A DNA stretch of 64,000 nucleotides from Chryseobacterium flavum (lineage in GTDB: Bacteria > Bacteroidota > Bacteroidia > Flavobacteriales > Weeksellaceae). Within the stretch, counting starts at the first letter, position 1. Each line of letters starts with the position of its first letter. Both the position numbers and the translations under genes were made by a program. The DNA is taken from contig NZ_QNUE01000002.1 of NCBI RefSeq assembly GCF_003385595.1, positions 248,001-312,000 on the forward strand. Direction: 5' to 3'. The notes under the pieces were generated by a model. It saw only the letters and a program-made list of their open reading frames with translations, did no database searches and was not told where the DNA came from. Of this stretch, positions 34,592 to 43,202 are shown one piece after another.

Positions 34592-36394
34592 TCATTTTGT
34601 GTTTATTCCGTTAAATTCTGCCTGTTTAATTGCCCAGGCAATCATATTGGCAAACAGTATAGAGTTCTGTACCTGCATTCCTCCCGCAGCATATCCGTTA
34701 CCTGCGTATCCGTAAGCGGATTTCTGAACAGGAAAATATCCACCTGTACTTGGTGCCACAAACGGCTCAATGGTATTACTTGTGTATTGATTTCCATTGG
34801 CATTCTCATTACTTAAAAAACCACCGTCACCAAACCATATGAAGTTTAGGCTGGTATTTCTTAATCCTGAAATTCCTGTTCTGGCAGTTGTGCTGTTGAC
34901 AGGCTGTGCATAGCTATATGGAACAAAACCGCTTGTCAATCCCGAAATATTTACTGTGGTAGAAGCATCTTCACCCCAGTTTTTACCTCTTACATCTCCA
35001 AAAGGTCCGTTAAGGATGGGATCATCAGAATTGGTAAGAGCATACACGGAGCCTGCACCACTTCCATAAGATGCTGAAATGGTAGGATCAGAGAATATTC
35101 CTCTGAATAAGTTCTGTGCAGTACCCGTATCATCTGTCATCGCAATGACAACTCCTTTTTTATTAAGGTAGGAAGCAATATAACCTGCATCTGTAACATT
35201 AGGTGTATAGTTGTACCCAATGACAACAATATCCGGCTTATTATTAAGAGCCGTCTGAAGAGCAGCCGAAGAAGGTGAGCTTCCTAAAGAGATATGCGTA
35301 AAGCCTTCATATTTAACAATACTGGAAGCAGCCGTACCAAAATTTGTTGGAGAATCCATCAGACTTCTTGACGGACCGGTATATGCACTATAACCGTAAG
35401 CTGTTTCTAATCCGATATGGAGAACCGTTTTTTTAGGAATGACGACGACTACATTTACAGAACATGTTGTAGATACACCACCCTGGCTGTCAGAAGTAAT
35501 TGTAATTGTTTTCACCGATGTAGAAGTTGGAGTTCCTATTCCGCTTAATGTAATATTCTGATTTCCAGTAGAACTAAATGTGCCTGATCCGCTGAAAGAA
35601 ATTCCGTCAACAGTATTAGTGGTAACAGTATAGCTTCCCAGTACTGTTACATTAACAGGAAGAGTAATTGTATTGGAAGCTGTTAGGGCTGTCCCAACCT
35701 TGTATACTCCGTTTACCGTTGCAGTTCCACAGCTCATGGTATAGGTTCCTGCAGGACTCAGAACAGTAATCGAAATAGCAGGGGTACAAGTCACTTCCGT
35801 CCCGTTTGCTTCGAGCGACACATTATCTGTCTGGATATTCTGAGGAATTCCCTGCCCCGGAATCTGTATTGTTTGCGTTCCGGTGTTTAGAAATACTCCG
35901 GTTCCATAGAAATTGTATCCGTTGGCTGTCGTTCCGGAAATGGTATAATTACCGGGTTTAGTCACATTCACAGTAATCTTCAGGTAATTGGAATTGGTAA
36001 GTTCTTTCCCTTTTATATAGCTTCCCATTGCTTTGGAAGATGAGCAGTCTATCGTAAAAACGGCCTTACCCATCTGTCCGCAGACGCTTTTCCATTCGTT
36101 ATCCGCAAAGCTCCAGTAATTGAAGCAGTCTTCTGTGGTGTTGTAAATAGTCAAGCCATCATCACTGGATTGATTGATTACAATTGCGTTGCGCTGCGCT
36201 TCTGTTAACCTTGGAATAAGTACTCCTTTGTTGTTATTTCCTGAAATAACATCCAAAACGGAATTAGAGTTCGGCGTTGTCGTATTGATTCCTACTGCAC
36301 CATTATAGGTTTGAGAAAAAAATTTTCCAAAAACAAAGAGCATTGCTATGAGCAGGACTTTGATTGGAGGCATTGTAAATTTTGTTTCCATCAT
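34592..36394 (-). CDS. Secreted surface protein with VGINT-type N-terminal tag and Rossmann-like C-terminal region
   Basis: 600 residues. The signal peptide ends near KFFSQ. The mature N-terminus has the Bacteroidota surface/fibre-type tag: VGINTTTPNSNSVLDV, KGVLIPRLT, DDGLTIYN, NYWSFADNEWKSVCG. Residues about 115-320 are repeats of immunoglobulin- or HYR-like beta strands (GNYTISGTTANGYNFYGTG, GSYTVTTNTVDGISFSGSG). Residues about 325-600 look like an alpha/beta, ThuA/glutamine-amidotransferase-like domain (KTVLHIGLETAYGYSAY, KPDIVVIGYNY, GVVIAMTDDTG). There is no T9SS tail. It is the last of four minus-strand genes. Function is unknown; attachment or envelope structure is plausible. Confidence 0.7.
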   Translation of the reverse strand: MMETKFTMPPIKVLLIAMLFVFGKFFSQTYNGAVGINTTTPNSNSVLDVISGNNNKGVLIPRLTEAQRNAIVINQSSDDGLTIYNTTEDCFNYWSFADNEWKSVCGQMGKAVFTIDCSSSKAMGSYIKGKELTNSNYLKITVNVTKPGNYTISGTTANGYNFYGTGVFLNTGTQTIQIPGQGIPQNIQTDNVSLEANGTEVTCTPAISITVLSPAGTYTMSCGTATVNGVYKVGTALTASNTITLPVNVTVLGSYTVTTNTVDGISFSGSGTFSSTGNQNITLSGIGTPTSTSVKTITITSDSQGGVSTTCSVNVVVVIPKKTVLHIGLETAYGYSAYTGPSRSLMDSPTNFGTAASSIVKYEGFTHISLGSSPSSAALQTALNNKPDIVVIGYNYTPNVTDAGYIASYLNKKGVVIAMTDDTGTAQNLFRGIFSDPTISASYGSGAGSVYALTNSDDPILNGPFGDVRGKNWGEDASTTVNISGLTSGFVPYSYAQPVNSTTARTGISGLRNTSLNFIWFGDGGFLSNENANGNQYTSNTIEPFVAPSTGGYFPVQKSAYGYAGNGYAAGGMQVQNSILFANMIAWAIKQAEFNGINTK

Positions 36395-36442
36395 TGTATG
36401 AGTTAATTGTTTAATAATTGTTTTTTAGTTAAGTAACTGTCA

Positions 36443-36508
36443 GCAAAATTATCATCCACAAGCAATTACAAACCAAATCTACACTACGCAATACTACTCA
36501 TGCGTAGT
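36443..36508 (-). promoter_or_regulatory. Promoter and near-palindromic site for the surface protein gene (site copy 1)
   Basis: On the minus strand a TAATTTTG -7 box (36451-36444) lies 49 nt before the ATG. Upstream of it is the inverted repeat ACTACGCA (36483-36490) / TGCGTAGT (36501-36508). The start of the TACGCAATA core is 34 bases from the box edge. A matching site and box lie upstream of the LuxR-type gene. Confidence 0.55.
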
Positions 36509-36664
36509 AAAACTCACAAAACACCAGCAACTTACAGTATACAAAGCTCAAATAAAAGCCGGATTATTTAATTCAATTCAAACATACTTTACAAGCACAA
36601 CCAGATTTATAATTTATTGCTTTTATGTACTATAAAAGAAAATTGCACCAATAAAATGCACGAC

Positions 36665-36988
36665 TCATTCATAATTAAAAATTATTTTCCATTTGGCAAT
36701 TGTATTTCTGCTTATTTTAAAATGGTTGCTGAGCTGAAGGTTTGTCAGTTTATTTTTCTTCTGATAGTTGAGAATTTTTAAAATAGATTTCTTATCATAA
36801 GAACGGAGCCTTTGATTATTAAATCCAATTGTAAATTCAGGCTCACCAAAAACCAGCTGATTAAATCTCAGAACATCGATGGCAGAATGTAATCTTTCCA
36901 GTCTGGATTTAATCTTATGATCTATTATTTTTTCGGGAAATTTTTCTTTAAGAATATCTGTATAGATTTGCTTATAGTCAGGCATCAT
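36665..36988 (-). CDS. Small helix-turn-helix protein, transposase-derived type (second of a pair)
   Basis: 107 residues. The N-terminal half (DYKQIYTDILKEKFPEKIIDHKIKSRL split across two helices) is followed by SYDKKSILKILNYQKKNKLTNLQLSNHFKISRNTIAKWKIIF, whose last part is a helix-turn-helix of the IS3 OrfA/HTH_23 kind. It is likely a DNA-binding protein. No DDE catalytic gene or terminal repeats accompany it, so it is not an active transposase. It starts 7 bp after the stop of the other HTH gene and must be co-transcribed. Start is ATG 36988 or 36985. Confidence 0.72.
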   Translation of the reverse strand: MMPDYKQIYTDILKEKFPEKIIDHKIKSRLERLHSAIDVLRFNQLVFGEPEFTIGFNNQRLRSYDKKSILKILNYQKKNKLTNLQLSNHFKISRNTIAKWKIIFNYE

Positions 36989-36995
36989 TTTTATT

Positions 36996-37409
36996 TTATA
37001 CTTTTTTTATCCACTTATATAAGGTTGTTTTGGGGATCTTATATCTTTCAACAACTTCATTAGCCGTCATGGCTCCGCTCTCGATCTTTTCCAGTATAAA
37101 ATCTTTTACTTCCTGTGTGTAAATATTCTTTCTGAAAATCATTGTATTTCCCTTCCCGCCTGCGATGTTATCAATTTTTGCCTGTGGGGCATACAGGATC
37201 AAATGACCAGTATAAAACCTAAAGAAATCAAATTTCAAAAGCTTGCACCATTTTAACAGAACATCAGTATCAATACTTTTTGAATGATACATCATTTCTG
37301 TTTCATATTCTGTTCTGTCCAAAAATCTGGAGATTCTTTCTATGGGAATCTGATGTTCTTCAACCTTAGCTCTGATCAGATTACCAATATGAATGTTCTT
37401 AATATTCAT
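36996..37409 (-). CDS. Helix-turn-helix protein (first of a pair)
   Basis: 137 residues with two parts. Residues about 1-75 (IGNLIRAKVEEHQIPIERISRFLDRTEYETEMMYHSK, then LLKWCKLLKFDFFRFYTGHLILY) look like a Cro/C1-like helical domain. Residues about 95-137 (YTQEVKDFILEKIESGAMTANEVVERYKIPKTTLYKWIKKV) form a transposase-type helix-turn-helix. It is probably a DNA-binding regulator. The ATG at 37409 is preferred to a GTG one codon upstream. It is coupled to the next HTH gene and lies downstream of the LuxR-type gene. Confidence 0.72.
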   Translation of the reverse strand: MNIKNIHIGNLIRAKVEEHQIPIERISRFLDRTEYETEMMYHSKSIDTDVLLKWCKLLKFDFFRFYTGHLILYAPQAKIDNIAGGKGNTMIFRKNIYTQEVKDFILEKIESGAMTANEVVERYKIPKTTLYKWIKKV

Positions 37410-37457
37410 CACAATATTTTTGGTAAAAATATTGACAAGAAAAACAAATCATACCAT

Positions 37458-37490
37458 CAAACAATACTCATCACTACGTATAAGTAATAA
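37458..37490. repeat. Partial third copy of the near-palindromic site
   Basis: AACAATACTCATCACTACGT here resembles the CAATACTACTCATGCGTAGT core at 36489, with a 2-base shift in the middle. It lies 50 bp upstream of the HTH pair. The match is imperfect and it has no TAATTTTG box at the same distance. Confidence 0.35.
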
Positions 37491-37504
37491 AAATCGGAAT
37501 TGTA

Positions 37505-38566
37505 TTAAATTTTAATAAGAAAGCTGTTGATGTTAATTTCAGAAGAAATATTCAGCTTTTTCCGGATCCTGTATTTTTTGCTTTCAACGGCACGAATACT
37601 ATTGTTCGTACATCTTGCTATTTTCTTTGTATCAAAATCAAGCTTCATCAAAGCACAGAAATACAGTTCGGAGTGAATAAGGTTAGCATTTATTTTCAGA
37701 ATATCAGGGATAAAATGAGGGAAAAATTCCTGAAACCGTTCAAAAAATACAGGAGAATTATTTTCAGCTAAACTTAAAAGCTCTTCTATATTTTCTTCAG
37801 AAAGATGATTAATTAACATCTGATGCTTCATCAGCTCAGTATTTGTTTTTACAAGATCCTTGATAGTAGAATCCTGCTCTTTTTTATCCGTAATCAAACC
37901 ATGAATAAGCCCATCTTTCTGTGTAATAAAAACAATATCCATCAGAAAGGAAGCAATAGAAAATAAGATATTCAGCAGCCTTATTGTTTTGAGATCTTTA
38001 TTATCTATAAATCTGCTTTTAGGCAGAAAATCAAAATCAAAATACAGGCATACAATGAAGTTAATACTAATCATGAATACAATAAAAAAGATAGAAAAAG
38101 CATCTTTTTTGTAATTCATAAAAAACGGAACAGCAAACAGAAGACAAAAGTAAAAGTATTCTACTCCAGCATTTTTATAAGTATAAATATTAAAAAAATT
38201 TACTATAAATGTAAGTAAAACGAATACGCCCATAATAGAGGGCTTTAAAACTTTTTTAAACCGTTTTGTCTTGCCTTTTACTCCTATTAGAAATAACCAG
38301 AAAAAGGTAATCACTGTTAGAAATGTTGAAATCAGCATATCTCCGAAAAAAGTGATTATAAAAATAGAATAGAACAAAAAAATAGAGAACAATAAAAGCA
38401 GATACCGGTTAATAAGGCGTAAATAACTGCTATCAAAATCATCGTTTATTTTCTCTGCCTCTTCATTCATCATTTTAAAGAAAAACTTATAAATCATCAT
38501 GTTGTTTTTTATGTTTTCACAAAGATCAAATTGGTATTTGTACCACTGAAAATATAAATTTTTCAA
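37505..38566 (-). CDS. Membrane-anchored LuxR-type transcriptional regulator
   Basis: 353 residues. An N-terminal cytoplasmic segment is followed by about six transmembrane helices between residues 50 and 225 (RYLLLLFSIFLFYSIFIITFF, TFLTVITFFWLFLIG, GVFVLLTFIVNFFNIY, YFYFCLLFAVPFFM, FFIVFMISINFIVCLYF, LLNILFSIASFLMDIVFI). A helical linker precedes a C-terminal LuxR/GerE helix-turn-helix (LDFDTKKIARCTNNSIRAVESKKYRIRKKLNI). It could sense a membrane or envelope signal and act on DNA from the membrane. It is first in a row of minus-strand genes and has the shared near-palindromic site upstream. Confidence 0.78.
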   Translation of the reverse strand: MKNLYFQWYKYQFDLCENIKNNMMIYKFFFKMMNEEAEKINDDFDSSYLRLINRYLLLLFSIFLFYSIFIITFFGDMLISTFLTVITFFWLFLIGVKGKTKRFKKVLKPSIMGVFVLLTFIVNFFNIYTYKNAGVEYFYFCLLFAVPFFMNYKKDAFSIFFIVFMISINFIVCLYFDFDFLPKSRFIDNKDLKTIRLLNILFSIASFLMDIVFITQKDGLIHGLITDKKEQDSTIKDLVKTNTELMKHQMLINHLSEENIEELLSLAENNSPVFFERFQEFFPHFIPDILKINANLIHSELYFCALMKLDFDTKKIARCTNNSIRAVESKKYRIRKKLNISSEININSFLIKI

Positions 38567-38744
38567 TATTAGCAGCTTTTAAACTAAAAAAACTTACAAC
38601 CAATATTTGCCTGTAACTTTGACCGATAAAAGAATATGATTTGTGTTTTCAGAGCCAATTTATAAAATTCATATTAAATTATAAAGGAAAATATAATCAG
38701 TCATAAATCTTATAAAGGCCTGAACAACCTGTGTTCTTGTAACC

Positions 38745-38810
38745 GCAAAATTATTGATCCGGAAAAAAAAGCTTTAATCCTTGAGTACGCAATATTACGC
38801 ATGCGTAGTC
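38745..38810 (-). promoter_or_regulatory. Promoter and near-palindromic site upstream of the LuxR-type gene (site copy 2)
   Basis: The same arrangement as at 36443: a TAATTTTG box (38753-38746) in the shared context GCAAAATTAT..ATCC, and the core TACGCAATATTACGCATGCG starting 33 bases beyond the box edge, followed by TAGTCAAACTCA. In both copies the site lies just upstream of the -33 position, as expected for an activator. Confidence 0.5.
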
Positions 38811-38837
38811 AAACTCAAAATAATCATTTACAGGTAT

Positions 38838-38874
38838 AATAAAAGAGAGGGTCAATATGACCCTCTCTTTTATT
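38838..38874. terminator. Strong terminator after psd
   Basis: A 17-bp stem (AATAAAAGAGAGGGTCA with TGACCCTCTCTTTTATT) around ATA, flanked by A/T tracts, 19 bp beyond the psd stop. Confidence 0.85.
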
Positions 38875-38892
38875 ATATACGATAAATAATAT

Positions 38893-39549
38893 TTAATTTT
38901 CTTTCAATTTAGCAATCACATCCAAACCACCTTTTGTAATATCGCCGATCTTGCAGATGATCTCGGTATCCAAAGGCAGGAATACATCCATTCTGGAGCC
39001 GAATTTAATAAACCCGAATTCATGTCCGGCTTTTGCCTGATCTCCTTCATTACAATAGAAAACGATTCTTCTTGCCACATATCCGGCAATCTGCCTGAAA
39101 ACTACTTTATGATTGGTCAAAGTCTGTACTGCTACTGTAGTTCTTTCATTTTCTGTAGAAGACTTCTCATGCCATGCTACCAGATATTTTCCCGGGTGAT
39201 ATTTTTTATAAACAACTTCTCCGGAAACCGGATATCTGCAGATATGAACGTTCAATGGAGACATAAAGATCGAAACCTGGATCGCTTTTCCCTGCAGAAA
39301 CTCACTTTCTTCCACTTCTTTGATCATTACTACTTTCCCGTCCACAGGAGCTATTACATTTTCCTTATGGTCAAGAATATTTCTGTCCGGAACCCGGAAA
39401 AACCAGAATATAAGACTATAAATAACCAATAATGGCATGATGATCAACAGCGACCATATTTTAAGGAAATAGATCGCTAAAGCTCCCAGTATAATGAAAA
39501 TTATGGTTGCTACGGTGATTGTTCCTTTTGATTCTCTATGCAATTTCAT
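38893..39549 (-). CDS. psd: Phosphatidylserine decarboxylase family proenzyme
   Basis: 218 residues of the short (archaeal-type) phosphatidylserine decarboxylase. Two membrane helices lie near the N-terminus (TVATIIFIILGALAIYFL and a second). VIAPVDGKVVMI, SIFMSPLNVHICRYPVSGEV and the self-cleavage motif FGFIKFGSRMDVFLP (pyruvoyl precursor S185) follow. It makes phosphatidylethanolamine at the inner membrane. It lies 4 bp after cdsA, which makes CDP-diacylglycerol for the same pathway. Confidence 0.93.
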   Translation of the reverse strand: MKLHRESKGTITVATIIFIILGALAIYFLKIWSLLIIMPLLVIYSLIFWFFRVPDRNILDHKENVIAPVDGKVVMIKEVEESEFLQGKAIQVSIFMSPLNVHICRYPVSGEVVYKKYHPGKYLVAWHEKSSTENERTTVAVQTLTNHKVVFRQIAGYVARRIVFYCNEGDQAKAGHEFGFIKFGSRMDVFLPLDTEIICKIGDITKGGLDVIAKLKEN

Positions 39550-39553
39550 GAGA

Positions 39554-40426
39554 CTAAATAAATTTTTCTAAAATAAAGTACAAATATACGACAGGAACGC
39601 AGATTATGAAACTATCCAGTCGATCTAAAACACCTCCGTGCCCCGGAATGATGTTTCCACTATCCTTAACTCCGAAGTTTCTTTTCAGTTGGCTCTCCAC
39701 CAGATCCCCCAGTGGAGCAAAAGCAGCCACTAAAAATCCTACCATCATCCAGTTCCCTCTGAGTTCGGGTTGGTAATGCTCTACAAAATATGACAAAATA
39801 AGGGTAAGAATAACACCTCCTGCATATCCTTCCCAGGTTTTTTTAGGAGATATCTTAGGTGCCATTTTATGTTTTCCAAAAAATTTTCCTACCAGATAGG
39901 CAAATGTATCACTGCTCCAGATCAGGATAAACAAAAACAGCACTTCTAAAGAGAATGTGTCATTGTATGCCGAAAACTTAGGTAGCCCCAAAGCAAAACT
40001 GAACGGTAAAGCCACATAAATAACAGTAAAAATCAGTTTCCCGCTATCGTAATATAACTCGTTCGGATATTTAAATAGAGTAACTACAGCAATTCCTATC
40101 AAAGAGAGGGCTAATATCTCACTGAGCCTGAAATCAAAGAAAAAGTCATGATGGAAATACCTTTTTGAAAAAATATAAAATATGAAGATAACCAATGGAA
40201 AAACGACCCATTTCTCGTATCCCTTACCAAATTTCATAATTTTAATGCATTCCCAGGAACCCACAATCAATAATAAACAGATCAGTCCATGATACAGATA
40301 TTGTTGCTGGATAAGACCGGGAGAAATACTGTTGATCAGCTGTGCTCCCAGCGGAGTGGTACAAAGAATGATAATAGCTACATAAGCAATACCTGAGATC
40401 GTTCTTTGAATAAGATTTTTGTCCAA
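39554..40426 (-). CDS. cdsA: Phosphatidate cytidylyltransferase
   Basis: Makes CDP-diacylglycerol from phosphatidate and CTP in the inner membrane. 290 residues, with about seven membrane helices and the family signature LKRNFGVKDSGNIIPGHGGVLDRLDS near the C-terminus (catalytic K, D, GHGG and DRxD). SPKKTWEGYAGG and WSSDTFAYLVGKFFGKHK fit as well. Part of the rsfS-ftsH-LUD-cdsA-psd block. Confidence 0.95.
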   Translation of the reverse strand: MDKNLIQRTISGIAYVAIIILCTTPLGAQLINSISPGLIQQQYLYHGLICLLLIVGSWECIKIMKFGKGYEKWVVFPLVIFIFYIFSKRYFHHDFFFDFRLSEILALSLIGIAVVTLFKYPNELYYDSGKLIFTVIYVALPFSFALGLPKFSAYNDTFSLEVLFLFILIWSSDTFAYLVGKFFGKHKMAPKISPKKTWEGYAGGVILTLILSYFVEHYQPELRGNWMMVGFLVAAFAPLGDLVESQLKRNFGVKDSGNIIPGHGGVLDRLDSFIICVPVVYLYFILEKFI

Positions 40427-40450
40427 AATTTAAAATTTAGAATTGCGTGC

Positions 40451-41032
40451 TTAATCTTCAAGCAGTAATAAAAAGAGTTTCGGGTTAGAGCCGGAAGATC
40501 CGTCTAATTTTGACTGTCCTCCACTGATAGAGGTAAGATTTTTTATATTCCCATTTCTTTTAATTTTTCCCATGGCATCATTAAGGTTATTCACAATCTG
40601 TGAAACGTTGGCAATGATGATAATCTTATCCGGAAGCCTTGAAGAATGATAATGAAGAATATTATTGTGCGAAAGCATGATTCTTCCGTCATAGGCAATC
40701 AAATATTCACATGTAATAAATGCAGCATCGTTTGATGACTGCAGTTCTGAGGTATAAGGAGACTTCACAACGTTCAAAAAGTTCTGAAGTTCTTTATCCC
40801 AGCAGAAAAGGTTGCCAATACCTTCTATCTTGATAATCTGATTTAAAGTCTGTAGAGCTTCCGCTTCATCTGCACAATAATTAAAAAATCCTCCTGAATG
40901 CGTAAATAATTGCGCAAACTTATAGTCGAGATCCGCATTTTTCAGCGAGTCCCCAAGCTTCTCCAGGCTCTGTTTTTCCTCTTCTTCAGGCTGGTTGGTA
41001 AGTTTGCTTACAATCCTCTTGAATAAATTCAA
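40451..41032 (-). CDS. LUD domain-containing protein (LutC/YkgG type)
   Basis: 193 residues with the LUD fold: FFNYCADEAEALQTLNQII, NDAAFITCEYLIAYDGRIMLS, LPDKIIIIANVSQIVNNLNDAMGKI and LTSISGGQSKLDGSSGSNPKLFLLLLED (SGxSxTxDIE-like end, altered). Related LutC proteins take part in lactate use, but no lutA or lutB is near, and the C-terminal motif differs. The location between ftsH and cdsA suggests a separate, unknown job. Confidence 0.85.
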   Translation of the reverse strand: MNLFKRIVSKLTNQPEEEEKQSLEKLGDSLKNADLDYKFAQLFTHSGGFFNYCADEAEALQTLNQIIKIEGIGNLFCWDKELQNFLNVVKSPYTSELQSSNDAAFITCEYLIAYDGRIMLSHNNILHYHSSRLPDKIIIIANVSQIVNNLNDAMGKIKRNGNIKNLTSISGGQSKLDGSSGSNPKLFLLLLED

Positions 41033-41110
41033 CTTAATCTATTTTTAGTCAACTTTATACAAAAATAGAAAATAAATTACAATAGATTCCAAAATATCTC
41101 TTTAAATATG

Positions 41111-41144
41111 AAAAAACCTGACAATTTTAGATTTTGTCAGGTTT
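41111..41144 (-). terminator. Terminator after ftsH
   Basis: AAACCTGACAA (41114-41124) and TTGTCAGGTTT (41134-41144) form an 11-bp stem; the minus strand then reads into TTTTTT. It lies in the 135-bp gap before the LUD gene and may be partial. Confidence 0.78.
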
Positions 41145-41167
41145 AAATTTTATTCTGTTTTTGAAGA

Positions 41168-43186
41168 TTAAAGCTGTGTCGGGCTTTCCGGAGCCTGTAT
41201 TTCACTTTCTTCTTCTTTCTCTTTTATCTGAGGCATTTCCGGTTCTGATTGATCTTTTTCAGGAATTGTATTGGTAACCGGTTTCTCTGTCAACTCAGGA
41301 TCCCAGGCTCTTTTCCCAAATATTTCTTCCAGATCTTCCCGGAAAATCACTTCTTTCTCTAAAAGTTTATTGGCTAAAGCATCAAGTTTATCCTTGTTTT
41401 CTGCAAGGATTCTTACAGCTCTCTCATACTGGTTTTCGATGATGGATTTGATCTCTGCATCAATTTTAGTCGCTGTTTCTTCAGAATAAGGCTTTCCAAA
41501 AGAGTATTCAGACTGGCCTGAACTGTCGTAATAAGAAATATTACCGATATTCGGACTTAATCCATAGATGGTTACCATCGCCTGAGCTCTTTTCGTAACT
41601 GTTTCCAGATCAGAAAGTGCCCCTGTAGAAATATTGTTGAAGATGACCTGCTCTGCAGCTCTGCCTCCCAACGTAGCACACATTTCATCCAGCATCTGCT
41701 CAGTAGTGGTAAGTTGTCTTTCTTCAGGAAGATACCATGCTGCCCCTAACGATCGTCCTCTCGGAACTATAGTTACTTTTAAAAGTGGAGACGCGTGTTC
41801 TACCAGCCATGAAATTGTAGCATGTCCTGCTTCATGATAGGCAACTCTTCTTTTTTCGGAAGGTTTGATTGCTTTATTTTTCTTTTCAAGACCTCCGATA
41901 ATTCGGTCTACGGCATCAAGGAAATCCTGCTTAGTAACAGAAGTGTGATTGTTTCTCGCAGCAATAAGTGCTGCTTCATTACACACATTAGCAATATCAG
42001 CTCCGCTGAATCCAGGTGTTTGCTTAGCAAGGAATTCACGGTCTACAGTATCATCAAGTTTGATTTTCTTTAAATGAACATCAAAAATCTGTCTTCTTTC
42101 ATGAAGCTCCGGAAGGTCTACATAGATAGAACGGTCAAAACGTCCGGCTCTCATTAAGGCTTTATCCAGAATGTCAGCTCTGTTGGTTGCTGCCATTACA
42201 ATAACATTGGTGTCTGTTCCGAAACCATCCATTTCAGTAAGAAGCTGGTTCAGTGTGTTCTCCCTCTCATCATTCCCGCCGGAAAAATTATTTTTCCCTC
42301 TTGCACGTCCGATTGCATCAATCTCATCGATAAAGATAATCGCAGGAGATTTGGCTTTTGCCTGAGCAAAAAGGTCTCTTACCCTTGAAGCTCCCACACC
42401 CACAAACATCTCTACAAAGTCAGAACCTGAAAGTGAGAAGAATGGAACTTTGGCTTCACCGGCAACAGCTTTTGCCAATAATGTTTTACCTGTTCCCGGA
42501 GGCCCTACCAAAAGTACACCTTTAGGAATTTTCCCTCCTAACTTGGTATATTTTTCAGAATTCTTTAAGAAATCCACTACTTCCTGAACTTCTTCCTTTG
42601 CGCCTTCCAGTCCGGCCACATCTTTGAATGTAACCTGAATTCTTTCTTTTTCATCAAAAAGCTTAGCTTTAGATTTTCCGATTGAGAAGATTTGACCGCC
42701 AGGGCCTCCTCCACCTCCCATCTTTCTGAAAAGAAGGAAATAGAACAATCCTAAGATAGCAATCCAGATCAGTGCAGACACCAGAATATCAGTGAACGGG
42801 CTTTTACCTGTTCCGTAATCTTTAGCTGTTTTAATTGCTGGATTTGCAGCTCTAATCTGATCAAATTTCTGAAGGAAGAGCTGAAGGTCTCCATATTTTA
42901 CAGAATAATCTGCTTTAGGAGCCATTTCGAATGCAGAAAGAGGATTATTTTCTTTAGCTGTTTTATTAACCATTGCTGATTTTGCTTCCTTGGTAAGAAA
43001 AACATCAGCCTTCTCTATATCTTTATATATAATTATATTTTGGACTTTCCCCGCCTGCATTTCTCTAAAGAAACCATCTTCATCAATAGATTTTGCAGCA
43101 TCACCTCCAAGGAAATTGGAGCCGAAGAATAGCAAAAGAGCTATGATTGCAATAGGAAAGAACCAGTTGAATCCCTTATTATTCAT
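41168..43186 (-). CDS. ftsH: ATP-dependent zinc metalloprotease FtsH
   Basis: 672 residues. Two membrane helices ([20 protein letters not shown] and [20 protein letters not shown]) flank a periplasmic segment. The AAA+ domain has Walker A GPPGTGKT (228-235), Walker [15 protein letters not shown] region [21 protein letters not shown], and the zinc site HEAGH (451-455). A Pro/Glu-rich tail ends the protein. It degrades misfolded membrane proteins and short-lived cytoplasmic regulators. rsfS lies 16 bp upstream. Confidence 0.97.
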   Translation of the reverse strand: MNNKGFNWFFPIAIIALLLFFGSNFLGGDAAKSIDEDGFFREMQAGKVQNIIIYKDIEKADVFLTKEAKSAMVNKTAKENNPLSAFEMAPKADYSVKYGDLQLFLQKFDQIRAANPAIKTAKDYGTGKSPFTDILVSALIWIAILGLFYFLLFRKMGGGGGPGGQIFSIGKSKAKLFDEKERIQVTFKDVAGLEGAKEEVQEVVDFLKNSEKYTKLGGKIPKGVLLVGPPGTGKTLLAKAVAGEAKVPFFSLSGSDFVEMFVGVGASRVRDLFAQAKAKSPAIIFIDEIDAIGRARGKNNFSGGNDERENTLNQLLTEMDGFGTDTNVIVMAATNRADILDKALMRAGRFDRSIYVDLPELHERRQIFDVHLKKIKLDDTVDREFLAKQTPGFSGADIANVCNEAALIAARNNHTSVTKQDFLDAVDRIIGGLEKKNKAIKPSEKRRVAYHEAGHATISWLVEHASPLLKVTIVPRGRSLGAAWYLPEERQLTTTEQMLDEMCATLGGRAAEQVIFNNISTGALSDLETVTKRAQAMVTIYGLSPNIGNISYYDSSGQSEYSFGKPYSEETATKIDAEIKSIIENQYERAVRILAENKDKLDALANKLLEKEVIFREDLEEIFGKRAWDPELTEKPVTNTIPEKDQSEPEMPQIKEKEEESEIQAPESPTQL

Positions 43187-43202
43187 TTATACTTTTTAAA
43201 AT

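Larger units (their letters stand above)
38567..38892. other. Intergenic region between the LuxR-type gene and psd
   Basis: 326 bp. It holds the second near-palindromic site with its -7 box and the psd terminator. The ~180 bases between the box and the LuxR-type ATG show no gene and would be a long leader. Confidence 0.5.

Noticed and set aside
36665-37412. Insertion sequence
   Set aside because: The HTH pair resembles transposase DNA-binding parts, but there is no catalytic gene, no terminal inverted repeats and no target duplication visible.
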